Source: Acidobacteriota bacterium (lineage in GTDB: Bacteria > Acidobacteriota > Thermoanaerobaculia > UBA5066 > Gp7-AA6). Taken from it: a stretch of DNA of 64,000 bases. The stretch lies in contig JAIVJS010000082.1 of assembly GCA_020199905.1 (NCBI GenBank), positions 30,761 to 94,760 of the forward strand, in the 5' to 3' direction. The notes below the pieces were generated by a model that was given only the letters and a program-made list of their open reading frames with translations, ran no database searches and had not been told where the DNA came from. Within the stretch, counting starts at the first letter, position 1. Each line of letters starts with the position of its first letter. Position numbers and translations under genes: made by a program. Shown one piece after another: positions 44,110 to 51,441 of the stretch.

Positions 44110-45057
44110 TTACCTGGCGGGGGCGGCGGCGGTGCGGTTGGCGGCGAGGAGCTTCGCCAGCACCTCGTCGTAGTAGGGCTTTTCCCTCAGGCCCGCGTAC
44201 TTGCCCGGGAAGAGCGCGGCGGTGATGTCGGCGACCCCGCGCTTCGCGTCGTAGTTGTTCAAGACGACGGCCAGGCGCTGGTCGTGCGGCAGGCGGGTGT
44301 TGTCGATCATCGGGAAGTCGAAGTGGCCGATCCAGAACTCGGTCGAGCTCGTGTCGACGCGGTTGCTCTCGACAGTGCGAATCGTCATGCGCAGCTGGAG
44401 CTCCGCCGTCTCGGGATCGGCCTTCAGGACTTCCAGTTTCACATTGCGGCGGATGCCGTCGACGACGAGCTCCTTCGCGACGAACGGCGCGATCGATTCG
44501 CCCTCCGGAAAGGTGAGATTCCGGGTATCGATCGTGGCGTCGAACGTCTCTCCCCCATCCTCGATCACGAGCATCTGCTTCTTGATCACGGCATCCGCGA
44601 CCTGATTGAGCCGCTTGACGTAGTCCGGCCGGTTGGGGTCCTTCTTCACTTCCCGCTCGATGTGGAGAAAGAGCGGCTTTAAATTCAGCGACTCGTGAAA
44701 GTTGTAAACGAGGAGCTCGAGGTTCAACATCTTCTGTTCCGGAGTGGCCGGGCCCGCGCGCAGAAACGAGCTGATGATGGAAGTGAACATGTCCTTGCGC
44801 AGCGCGCTTTCCGACTCCTCCCGCTTGCTCGTCAGCTCGGAGTAGAGCCGCGCGTTGGTGTCGCTCGTCTGCATGCGCTCGCGAAGGACGGCCTCGCGGC
44901 CTTCGCGAGCGCGCAGGTAGCTCGACGTCCAGAACCCGAGCACCGCCACGGCGAGCGCCGTGAGCAGGCCGCCGATCGGCTGGAGGACAATCCCGGCCTT
45001 GTCCCAGCCGTCCCGCCGGGGCCGCGGATTATTCGAATCGTCGCCGCCGGCCGTCAT
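44110..45057 (-). CDS. single-pass membrane protein of unknown function
   Basis: The 315-residue protein begins MTAGGDDSNNPRPRRDGWDK, followed by one membrane helix (PIGGLLTALAVAVLGFWTSS) and a mostly soluble domain. That domain has a heptad-like helical stretch (REAVLRERMQTSDTNARLYS), a 'LLVYNFHESLNLKPLFLHIE' segment and beta-rich sequence. I recognise no domain. The topology (short cytoplasmic N-terminus, long exterior or cytoplasmic C-terminus) suggests a sensor or structural component. The ATG overlaps the stop of the upstream 110-residue gene (ATGA), making a coupled two-gene unit. Confidence 0.7.
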   Translation of the reverse strand: MTAGGDDSNNPRPRRDGWDKAGIVLQPIGGLLTALAVAVLGFWTSSYLRAREGREAVLRERMQTSDTNARLYSELTSKREESESALRKDMFTSIISSFLRAGPATPEQKMLNLELLVYNFHESLNLKPLFLHIEREVKKDPNRPDYVKRLNQVADAVIKKQMLVIEDGGETFDATIDTRNLTFPEGESIAPFVAKELVVDGIRRNVKLEVLKADPETAELQLRMTIRTVESNRVDTSSTEFWIGHFDFPMIDNTRLPHDQRLAVVLNNYDAKRGVADITAALFPGKYAGLREKPYYDEVLAKLLAANRTAAAPAR

Positions 45058-45386
45058 TTCCTCGCGAGAGTGAGCTTGCCCGCCTCGTCCTTGACCACGA
45101 GGTCGTAGCGGCTCGGTTTCTCGTACAGGGTCACTTTCAGAGAGGGGCTCGAGCCCTTGTGCGTCAGGGAAAGCCGGCAGTCGCCCGTCGCGGGCGTCTT
45201 CACGCTGTAGGACCCGAACTGATCCGTGACGCCGGATGCCGAGCCGCCTTCGCACTCGAGCTTCACCGCGACTCCGGCCGGAAGCGGCTTCCCATTCTCG
45301 CTGACGGTGCCGAAGACTTCCGAGGCGAGAGCCGCCGCCCCCGGGACGAGACAGAGCGCCGCGATTATCAGAAACTTTCTTTTCAT
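45054..45386 (-). CDS. exported single carboxypeptidase-regulatory-like domain protein
   Basis: The 110-residue protein has a signal peptide (FLIIAALCLVPGAAALASE) and one beta-sandwich of the CarboxypepD_reg class (VFGTVSENGKPLPAGVAVKL, FGSYSVKTPATGDC). The two cysteines (ECEGG and GDCRL) may form a disulfide. It starts at ATG 45386 with AGGAGG 5 bases upstream. It is the first gene of a pair with the downstream membrane protein, which it may bind. Confidence 0.75.
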   Translation of the reverse strand: MKRKFLIIAALCLVPGAAALASEVFGTVSENGKPLPAGVAVKLECEGGSASGVTDQFGSYSVKTPATGDCRLSLTHKGSSPSLKVTLYEKPSRYDLVVKDEAGKLTLARK

Positions 45387-45519
45387 GTCGACCTCCTGCC
45401 GGTGGCGCTAACGAAACACGGGGGGCCCGCCATTCCTGATGATGACACCAGCCGGGCCCTGGGGCGGAGGAGAACCCCGCCGGGCGGCGGACGGCGTATT
45501 CCCGCGTGATCCGGGCCGG

Positions 45520-45618
45520 GTCGGCGGGGAGACCGAATTTTTCTTCTGCGGGAACGACGCCGGAGCAAAAGAGCGCGTGAAGGAACTGCTCCGCGAGTTC
45601 GGGTGGAAGAGCATCCGC
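45520..45618 (+). pseudogene. remnant of a F420/NADP-dependent oxidoreductase-like protein
   Basis: An isolated stretch encodes ETEFFFCGNDAGAKERVKEL then LREFGWKSI. This matches the second half of the Rossmann domain in F420-dependent NADP reductase-like proteins (F/ICGND..AK..V.E.L..FGW). No N-terminal GxGxxG part is found, and the frame before residue V28 is repetitive glycine/arginine sequence. A hairpin at 45650 follows. It is read as a fragment of a lost gene. Confidence 0.45.
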
Positions 45619-45649
45619 AACATCCGGATCGTCGACACGTAACGATCAG

Positions 45650-45675
45650 CCCCCCTCTCGGCGCGGAGAGGGGGG
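45650..45675. repeat. perfect 10-bp-stem hairpin (CCCCCCTCTC)
   Basis: CCCCCCTCTC at 45650-45659 pairs perfectly with 45666-45675 around the loop GGCGCG. It lies between two convergent gene remnants and is a member of the dispersed hairpin family. Confidence 0.6.
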
Positions 45676-45707
45676 CCATCAGCCGTCGGGCGCTTCAGCG
45701 GATTTCG

Positions 45708-45856
45708 TCAGCGGATTTCCTTGTTGTCCTCGAGCTGCTTGATGACCCCCTCCACGTTCTTGCGGTTCGCCTCGTCGGGCGCGGTAGCGAGCGCGAGCGG
45801 GCCCTCCTCGGTCGCTTTCCTGCGATTGCCGAGCGCAGCATAGCCGCGGCCGTCTC
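45708..45856 (-). pseudogene. C-terminal TPR tail of a DUF2911-like protein
   Basis: On the minus strand the frame reads RGYAALGNRRKATEEGPLAL then ATAPDEANRKNVEGVIKQLE and DNKEIR-stop. This closely resembles the last TPR and closing helix of secreted DUF2911/TPR proteins ('KN.EG.IK.L..GK.I'). Everything upstream has been replaced by the Kelch gene's end. The call of DUF2911 is from memory of that ending; a generic TPR protein is the safer statement. Confidence 0.45.
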
Positions 45857-45861
45857 GCGGC

Positions 45862-46863
45862 CTACCGTGGCGGGAGCGGCCCGCCGGGTCGTCCCCGGCG
45901 CCGCGGCGGCGCGACCGGCGGGCGGGCCGTCGGATCCGCGGGCTCGTCGATGACGTAAACCTCGTTGGTCCCGGTAACGCCGATCCCTTCGCGCGTCGCG
46001 CCGCCCGGCAGGTACACCGCGCGGCCGATCACCGCCGCGACGATCCCGTGACGGCCCGTCCGCATCGGCGGCAGAGGAGTCCAGGCGTCGGCGGCCGGAT
46101 CGTAGGCCTCGACCTGGTGAAAGATCCCGTGGACGTCCGAGGCGTTGCCTTCGCCGCCGAACACGTAGAAGCAATTCCCGACCACGGCCCCCGCGACGCC
46201 CGAGCGCCCCGTCGGCATCGAGGCCCTGCGGGTCCACGCGTTCGCCTGCGGGTCATATTCCTCGACGCAATCCTGGCTGCCGGGCCGGCCTCCCGCGACG
46301 TAGAGCTTTCCGCCGATGACCCCGCCGGCCGTGTGATTGCGCGCGCAGGCCATCGGGGCGACGGTCGCCCAGGTGTTGCCCGCGGGATCGTAGACCTCGG
46401 CCTCGTTGCCCGCCATCCCGCCGCCGGTTCCGCCGGCGACGTAAATCCGGCCCTCGATCGCGCCGGCCGCCGGCGTGCCGCCGTGCACGTACCGCGAGGA
46501 CGCGACCTCCGACCACCCCGCCGCGCCGGGAGCGGTCGTGAACACCCGGTTGCCGCTCCCCCCTCCGACGTACACGCGGCCGTCCAGGGAAACCGCCCAC
46601 CCGTGGTCCGTGTCCACGGGAAAATCCGGACCGGCGGACCAGGTATCGGAAGCGATGTCGTAGTTCTCCGTCGCGTTGGAGCGGCCCTCGAGACCGCCGA
46701 TCACGTAGATGCGGCCGTCCAGGCCCGCGACAGCCGACTCCTGCCGCGGGATGTTCTCCGGGGAAAGGTTGAACCAGTTTCCCGCGGCACAGGGAGCGGG
46801 CACCGCCGCGGCGGCGCCCGGAAAGAAGAGAAGAAGCAGGCAGAGGGCTCGAAGGGACCGCAT
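45862..46863 (-). CDS. secreted Kelch-repeat beta-propeller protein
   Basis: The 333-residue protein has a signal peptide (LRALCLLLLFFPGAAAAVP) and six Kelch repeats, each with GG and spaced Tyr/Trp: RIYVIGGLEGRS, RVYVGGGSGNRV, RIYVAGGTGGGM, KLYVAGGRPGSQ, CFYVFGGEGNAS and AVYLPGGATREG. The C-terminus is proline/arginine-rich (ARPPVAPPRRRGRPGGP), which may be read-through into decayed sequence. A binding or galactose-oxidase-like role is possible, but no catalytic copper residues are evident. Confidence 0.85.
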   Translation of the reverse strand: MRSLRALCLLLLFFPGAAAAVPAPCAAGNWFNLSPENIPRQESAVAGLDGRIYVIGGLEGRSNATENYDIASDTWSAGPDFPVDTDHGWAVSLDGRVYVGGGSGNRVFTTAPGAAGWSEVASSRYVHGGTPAAGAIEGRIYVAGGTGGGMAGNEAEVYDPAGNTWATVAPMACARNHTAGGVIGGKLYVAGGRPGSQDCVEEYDPQANAWTRRASMPTGRSGVAGAVVGNCFYVFGGEGNASDVHGIFHQVEAYDPAADAWTPLPPMRTGRHGIVAAVIGRAVYLPGGATREGIGVTGTNEVYVIDEPADPTARPPVAPPRRRGRPGGPLPPR

Positions 46864-46942
46864 GGCTGGCAGCTCGCCTCTTTCTATCGCAAGTCCCGGA
46901 CCGTCCGGACGAGCGCGGCCGCTGCTCTAAGATAATCCGGTC

Positions 46943-47935
46943 ATGAAGAGCTCTCGGAAGGTCTCGTTCGGTCTCGCGGCCGCCGGGGTTTTCGCGCTCG
47001 CCGTCCTCCTTGCCCTGACGCCGCGTCCGGACGCCCCGGCGCCTTCCGGCTCCCTGGGTGCGCCGGTTTTCGGGGACGCCTTCTGGAAACGCTGGGGAGA
47101 CGGCAAGGGGGAGCTCGCCGGATACGACCTGGCCTTTCCCCGATACGGACAGGCGCGAAAAGGCGTCGCGGTCACCATCTTCGTCACTGAGACCTTTTCG
47201 AACTCGCTCCGCGTCAAGTCCGATCCCGGAAAACATCCGGCGTCCGACGAATTTCCGGTGATGAAGCTGAATCTCGTCGAGGATTTTCAGACGGGCATCT
47301 ACGACTACAACCTGCTGACCAGCGCATTCGTGGCGCTCGTCCCGGTCAACGGGCGGCCCGCCGGCTCGGCGACGAAGGTCTCCTTCTCCTCCCAGGAATG
47401 GTGCGGCGGGGTCTTCGGACAGCTGCTCTTCGATGCCGCTTCGGCGCGGCTGACGACGCACAGCTACTTCGACGGCGAAGCGGATCAGAGCCGCGCCGTT
47501 CCGGCTCCGGCCGACGCCCTGGCGGGGGACGCGATCCTGCTGTGGGCCCGGGGATTCGCCGCGCCCGCGCTGAATGCGGGGGAACGCCACGAGGTCCCGT
47601 TCGTTCGGTCGATCGAAACTTCGCGTCTGACGCATCGCGCCGTCGAAACGGCCCGCGTCACCCTCTCGAGGGCGGCCGCCCCTTCCCGGGTGACGGTGCC
47701 GGCGGGGACCTTCGAGGTCGAGCGGCGGGTCGCGGAGATTGCGGGAGGCCCGACCTGGAAGATCGACGTCGAGGCGGCCGAGCCTCATCGGATCATCGCC
47801 TGGGAGACGAGCGAGGGCCGAAAGGCCTCGCTGCTCGCAAGCGACCGCCTGGAGTACTGGAAGCTCCACGGCGAGGGGCAGGAGTCGTTCCTGGCGCGAA
47901 TTGGTTTGAAGCCGCGCCCGCCCCGGACGCCGTGA
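46943..47935 (+). CDS. exported protein of unknown function (DUF3108-like barrel)
   Basis: The 330-residue protein has an N-terminal hydrophobic signal (VSFGLAAAGVFALAVLLALT). The body begins GDAFWKRWGDGKGELAGYDL and shows a run of beta strands including VTIFVTETFSNSLRVKSDPG, SFSSQEWCGGVFGQLLFDA and FEVERRVAEIAGGPTWKIDV, then EAAEPHRIIAWETSEGRKAS. The last part resembles the end of DUF3108 beta-barrel proteins, where a modified lipid or polysaccharide is suspected as ligand. Its TGA stop falls just before an AAC/CAG-type heptad array. Confidence 0.65.
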   Translation: MKSSRKVSFGLAAAGVFALAVLLALTPRPDAPAPSGSLGAPVFGDAFWKRWGDGKGELAGYDLAFPRYGQARKGVAVTIFVTETFSNSLRVKSDPGKHPASDEFPVMKLNLVEDFQTGIYDYNLLTSAFVALVPVNGRPAGSATKVSFSSQEWCGGVFGQLLFDAASARLTTHSYFDGEADQSRAVPAPADALAGDAILLWARGFAAPALNAGERHEVPFVRSIETSRLTHRAVETARVTLSRAAAPSRVTVPAGTFEVERRVAEIAGGPTWKIDVEAAEPHRIIAWETSEGRKASLLASDRLEYWKLHGEGQESFLARIGLKPRPPRTP

Positions 47936-47940
47936 GCAGT

Positions 47941-47968
47941 CAGTTTTCAGTTATCAGTTTTGAGTTGC
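47941..47968. repeat. heptad array I, 4 units (CAGTTTT type)
   Basis: CAGTTTT CAGTTAT, CAGTTTT and GAGTTGC in 7-base register, starting 6 bases after the preceding stop codon. It is nearly the reverse complement of the array at 47994. Confidence 0.9.
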
Positions 47969-47993
47969 GCTCGAGGTCCGAGTCAGGACTGAC

Positions 47994-48021
47994 ACTGAAA
48001 ACTGATGACTGACGACTGAAA
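47994..48021. repeat. heptad array J, 4 units (ACTGAAA type), inverted partner of array I
   Basis: ACTGAAA ACTGATG, ACTGACG and ACTGAAA in 7-base register. Array I upstream has the reverse-complement units, so the pair can form a long hairpin around a ~25-base loop. Confidence 0.85.
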
Positions 48022-48108
48022 ACCGTTCTACCATCTCGTCGGCGTGAGGCATGTGGCCCACGCTTCGAACACCCGTCGGGAGCGACTGCCCCGGCGAGAG
48101 GAGGTCTC

Positions 48109-48603
48109 ATGTACCCGGGATTCCTGTCTTGGCGGCGTCAGCGCGAGCATTGCGGCGAGCGGCGTGTCGGGATGGGCGTCGAGCCCGGCGGCCGAGGCGG
48201 CAGGCACGCGGCGTGGGAGTACAGCGCGGGCGGCGAGGACGATGCCGGGCAGTTCGGCGGCGGCGCTTTCGGCGTTCGCCGGCCCCTCCGGTTTCTCGCC
48301 TACAAGCTGGAGCTCTCCGAGCCTCAGGTCTCGGAGCTGGCCAGGATACTGGACGAATTGAAGACAGAGCGGGCGCAGGCGGCGGTCGATCATCGGCGCG
48401 CCCTCTCGTCGTTTGCCGACGCCGTGTCCGGCGACGCGTTTGACGGAGCCAAGGCGGCCGCGGGAGCGGCGCTGCGGCTTCAAAGCGCGGAAAGGCTCCG
48501 GACGGCCGTCGTCAACGGGCTCGGGCGAATCCACAAGCTGCTCGAACCGCCTCAGCGCGCGCGGCTGGCTTATCTGATTCGCACCGGAGTGCTTTCGCTG
48601 TAA
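48109..48603 (+). CDS. Spy/CpxP-like periplasmic heavy-metal-sensor family protein (start region atypical)
   Basis: The 164-residue protein is predicted from ATG 48109 (AGGAGG 5 bases upstream). The C-terminal ~100 residues form an alpha-helical segment (LELSEPQVSELARILDELKT, RRALSSFADAVSGDAFDGAK, LLEPPQRARLAYLIRTGVLS) typical of CpxP/Spy/heavy-metal-resistance chaperones with their L-P-x-Q pairs. The N-terminal part (MYPGFLSWRRQREHCGERR, then glycine-rich sequence) has no signal peptide, which the family normally has. It may be cytoplasmic, or the N-terminus has been altered. Confidence 0.6.
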   Translation: MYPGFLSWRRQREHCGERRVGMGVEPGGRGGRHAAWEYSAGGEDDAGQFGGGAFGVRRPLRFLAYKLELSEPQVSELARILDELKTERAQAAVDHRRALSSFADAVSGDAFDGAKAAAGAALRLQSAERLRTAVVNGLGRIHKLLEPPQRARLAYLIRTGVLSL

Positions 48604-48682
48604 AAGGCGATCCGGGCGTGGGGAGAATTCTCCGCGCCCGGAAGTTTCCGTTTCCGTGTCCGGCCCCGATGGGGGCGCGACT

Positions 48683-49120
48683 TCAGCGCTCCGCGACGGG
48701 CACCACCGTCAGCGAACGGCGGCCGTCGTTGTCCTTCGTCGTGTCGAGCCTCACCTTCGTTCCGACCGCGATCCGGGGATCGATGGAGGCGACCGTCTTC
48801 TTGTCGCCGAGGTCGTAGCTGTGCTTCTCGCCGTCGCCGGTCAGGACGACGATCGACTTGCCGGGCCCGAGGTCCGTCACGGTGCCGATCACGGTTTCGC
48901 TCTCGCTCTTGCCGCCCCGCGCGCCCCCGGCGCGCGTCTCCGTGGTGACGGCGACCGTCGAGCCGACCTGCTTCGTCTCGGTAGTCGTGGTCGAGCGGCT
49001 GCCATCGGCGTTGGTGCTCTTCGTCTCGGTCTTGGATTCCACCTTAGGCGTCTCGGCCCGATGGCAGGCGAACGTCGAAACGAGCAGACCGGCCGCGAGG
49101 AGTGACGGGTTGAGTTTCAT
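48683..49120 (-). CDS. small lipoprotein of unknown function
   Basis: The 145-residue protein has a lipoprotein signal with lipobox LVSTFAC. A threonine/serine/lysine-rich spacer (KTETKSTNADGSRSTTTTET) leads to a small beta-barrel-like domain (ETVIGTVTDLGPGKSIVVLT, GTKVRLDTTKDNDGRRSLTV). The domain suggests an OB or DUF5666-type fold, but the match is not firm. It is likely to sit in the outer or inner membrane facing the periplasm. Confidence 0.65.
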   Translation of the reverse strand: MKLNPSLLAAGLLVSTFACHRAETPKVESKTETKSTNADGSRSTTTTETKQVGSTVAVTTETRAGGARGGKSESETVIGTVTDLGPGKSIVVLTGDGEKHSYDLGDKKTVASIDPRIAVGTKVRLDTTKDNDGRRSLTVVPVAER

Positions 49121-49192
49121 GAGGTGCCCTCCTGTGGATCCAGGAGCATGCGCCGTGCCACACCGCTAGAATTTCGCCGAACAGGAGGCCTC

Positions 49193-49775
49193 ATGCGTTT
49201 GACCGCGACCCACGCCACACTGACGTTTTTATCCGCCTCACGCCCGTCTCCGCGCAGGATCCGCACGCGGACCCACGCGTCCCCCGCGCCTCAGGCGACT
49301 GTCTTCCCGCACCGGCCGCCCCCGCCGCCATTCGGGACCCGAGCCTTCCTCCCTCCGAGGACCAGGCCCGAGTGGCTCTGGACAAGTCCCCCCGGCACGG
49401 CGAGTACGTGGACGTGAAGATGCCCGCGGGAGGCGCGTCGATTCGCACCTGGATCGTCTATCCCGAAAAGTACGGCGCCGTCGTCTATTACGGCTCGCCA
49501 CCCGACGCCGCGCAGATGGCCCTGACCGCGGCTCCGGTCGTCGGCTTCTACGGCGGCCACGACGCCCGGATCACGTCCACCGTACCGGCCACGGAAGCGG
49601 AAATGAAGAAGAACGGGAAATTCTACGGGCCGCACGTCTACGACGGAGCGGGCCTCGGTTTTCTGCGGGCGCAGCAGGATCGCACGGAGCGAACATGAAG
49701 GCGACCGCGGATGCGTGGCCGCGGACGGTGGCATTTCTGCGGGACCGGCTGCGTCAACGGGGCTCCGGCTTCTAG
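49193..49775 (+). pseudogene. dienelactone hydrolase family pseudogene (two frameshifts and a large internal deletion)
   Basis: Pieces read like an exported dienelactone hydrolase. ATG 49193 opens a signal-like start. After a frame change, SAQDPHADPRVPRASGDCLP then SLPPSEDQARVALDKSPRHG are readable, continuing EYVDVKMPAGGASIRTWIVY. The sequence then jumps directly to AVVYYGSPPDAAQ, skipping the oxyanion region and the nucleophile (normally GFCWGG), roughly 100 residues. GFYGGHDARITSTVPATEAE and HVYDGAGLGFLRAQQDR follow (the catalytic His of GHGF is Leu). A last frame change gives GANMKATADAWPRTVAFLRD and a stop at 49773. The protein cannot be active. Confidence 0.7.
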
Positions 49776-51289
49776 ATTCCCTCCGCGGCTCCCGGCATCT
49801 CGGAGCGCGGGATGGTCGTTGCCGGGAAGCCCGACGCGAGGAAGACGCTGATTGCGGCGAGGGCGAGCAGGACCGCAAACACGGGAACGAGAGAACGCTC
49901 GATCGCCTGACTGAAGACGGCGGGTGCGATCGGCGCTTCTGGGATTGTCCCCGCGGCGTGAGCGCCCGCCAGGAAGCGGCTGGCCGCCTCCATCTGGCCG
50001 CCCAGCCGCAGAGACAGGCCGGCGGCGAAGATTCCCCCGAGCGCTCCGACGCCGAGCGAGCCTCCGACCGTCCGGAAGAAGGGCACGAGGCTCGTGGCGA
50101 TCCCCCGCTGCCGTTCCGCGGCGACGTGCTGGATCGCGAGGACCTGTGCGATCGACGAGGGTCCGAGGCCCGCGCCGATCACGCCGCAGGCCACACTCAT
50201 CCACGCGACCGATCCGTTGACGAGCGCGCCCGTCAACAGAAGGGCAATGCCGAGGAGCGCCAGAACCGCTCCGACCCGGGCGGTGAATCGGAATCCGACG
50301 CGGACGACCATCCGCGCTCCGGCGGCGGCGGACAGCGCCCACATCAGGACGAGAGGCGTGACCACCGCGCCGGCCGCCGTCGCGGTTCCTCCCCGGGCGC
50401 CCTGGACGAAAAGGGGAACGTACGCATCCACTGCGTAGACCATCGTTCCCATCACGATCGCGGCGAGATACGGGGACGCGGTCTCCCACCGGCGGAAGAG
50501 CTCCGGCGGCACGAGCGGGTGCTCCCGGCGCATCTGCAGCCACACGAAGAGGGTCAGTGTCGCGATCCCGGCCGCGAAAAGCGCCGGGCGCAGCGCCGCC
50601 GGCTCTCCGGCGCCTCCGGGAGCGCGCATCACGCCGAAGAGGAGCAGGGCGAACCCGAGCGCCAGCGTCGACGCGCCGGCGAGGTCGATCGGATCCGGCA
50701 GGGACGCGCGCGACTCGCGCAGCCGGGAGGCAACGATCGCGAGCGCAATGAGTCCGAGCGGCACGTTGATCGTGAAGATCGACCTCCAGCCGAAGTGCAC
50801 GGTGAGGAAGGCGCCCGCGAGAGGGCCCGCGAGACTCGCGAACCCCCACACTCCGGAAAAGAATCCCTGGACCTTCGCGCGTTCTTCGAGCGAGTAGATG
50901 TCCGCGGCGATGGTCAGCGTGACGGGGATCATTCCTCCGGCGCCGAGGCCCTGCAGAGCGCGAGCGACGATCAGGGCGGGCATCGTGCGCGCGAAGGCGC
51001 ACGCGAGGGCGCCGGCCAGGAAGATGACGATGGCGCTCAAGAGGACCCGGCGGCGTCCGTAGACGTCGGCGAGCCTCCCGTAGACCGGCATCCCGATCGT
51101 CGACGTCAGCAGGTACATCGAAAAGACCCACGCGTAGAGGGGCAGGCCGCCGAGGTCCCCGATGATCGTCGGCATGGCAGTCGAGACGACGGTCGACTCG
51201 AAGGACGCGAGCGCGGACACCAGGAGGAGCGCGAGCGTGACGGCGCGCCGGCGGGCGGGATCGAAGCGCGGACCGAGGGTCGCCGACAT
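49772..51289 (-). CDS. MFS drug exporter, DHA2 (14-helix, EmrB/QacA-like) family
   Basis: The 505-residue transporter has about fourteen hydrophobic segments. The family signatures are clear: ESTVVSTAMPTIIGDLGG in the first helix, the loop motif GRLADVYGRRRVLL between helices 2 and 3, and LQGLGAGGMIPVTLTIAADI in helices 4-5. The proton-driven pump probably expels drugs or dyes. It starts at ATG 51289 and is followed on the reverse side by a heptad array at 51325. Its stop overlaps the end of the dienelactone hydrolase pseudogene. Confidence 0.92.
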   Translation of the reverse strand: MSATLGPRFDPARRRAVTLALLLVSALASFESTVVSTAMPTIIGDLGGLPLYAWVFSMYLLTSTIGMPVYGRLADVYGRRRVLLSAIVIFLAGALACAFARTMPALIVARALQGLGAGGMIPVTLTIAADIYSLEERAKVQGFFSGVWGFASLAGPLAGAFLTVHFGWRSIFTINVPLGLIALAIVASRLRESRASLPDPIDLAGASTLALGFALLLFGVMRAPGGAGEPAALRPALFAAGIATLTLFVWLQMRREHPLVPPELFRRWETASPYLAAIVMGTMVYAVDAYVPLFVQGARGGTATAAGAVVTPLVLMWALSAAAGARMVVRVGFRFTARVGAVLALLGIALLLTGALVNGSVAWMSVACGVIGAGLGPSSIAQVLAIQHVAAERQRGIATSLVPFFRTVGGSLGVGALGGIFAAGLSLRLGGQMEAASRFLAGAHAAGTIPEAPIAPAVFSQAIERSLVPVFAVLLALAAISVFLASGFPATTIPRSEMPGAAEGI

Positions 51290-51324
51290 GAGCGCGAGAC
51301 GATACAGCAGGCGCGGAGCTGTCG

Positions 51325-51387
51325 GCTCTCAGCTGTTAGCTCTCAGCCTCCGAACGCTCGACGGTCAACCTCCCGCCGTCAATCCAC
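51325..51387. repeat. heptad array K, 9 units in one register
   Basis: GCTCTCA GCTGTTA, GCTCTCA, GCCTCCG, AACGCTC, GACGGTC, AACCTCC, CGCCGTC and AATCCAC follow each other without break of the 7-base register. The second half resembles array A at 16303. It fills part of the divergent spacer between the MFS exporter and PhzF genes. Confidence 0.75.
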
Positions 51388-51441
51388 CTTTCCTTCAAAG
51401 TGGCTCTTTAAAGCGTTCGCCTGTTGATCTAAAACCCTTTC

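Noticed and set aside
47941-48021. Possible CRISPR array
   Set aside because: Units are 7 bases with no spacers; a CRISPR needs repeats of about 21-40 bases separated by unique spacers. No cas gene is present.
48109-48200. A downstream start for the Spy/CpxP-like protein to restore a signal peptide
   Set aside because: No hydrophobic signal-like sequence exists downstream either, and the ribosome site at 48109 is strong.
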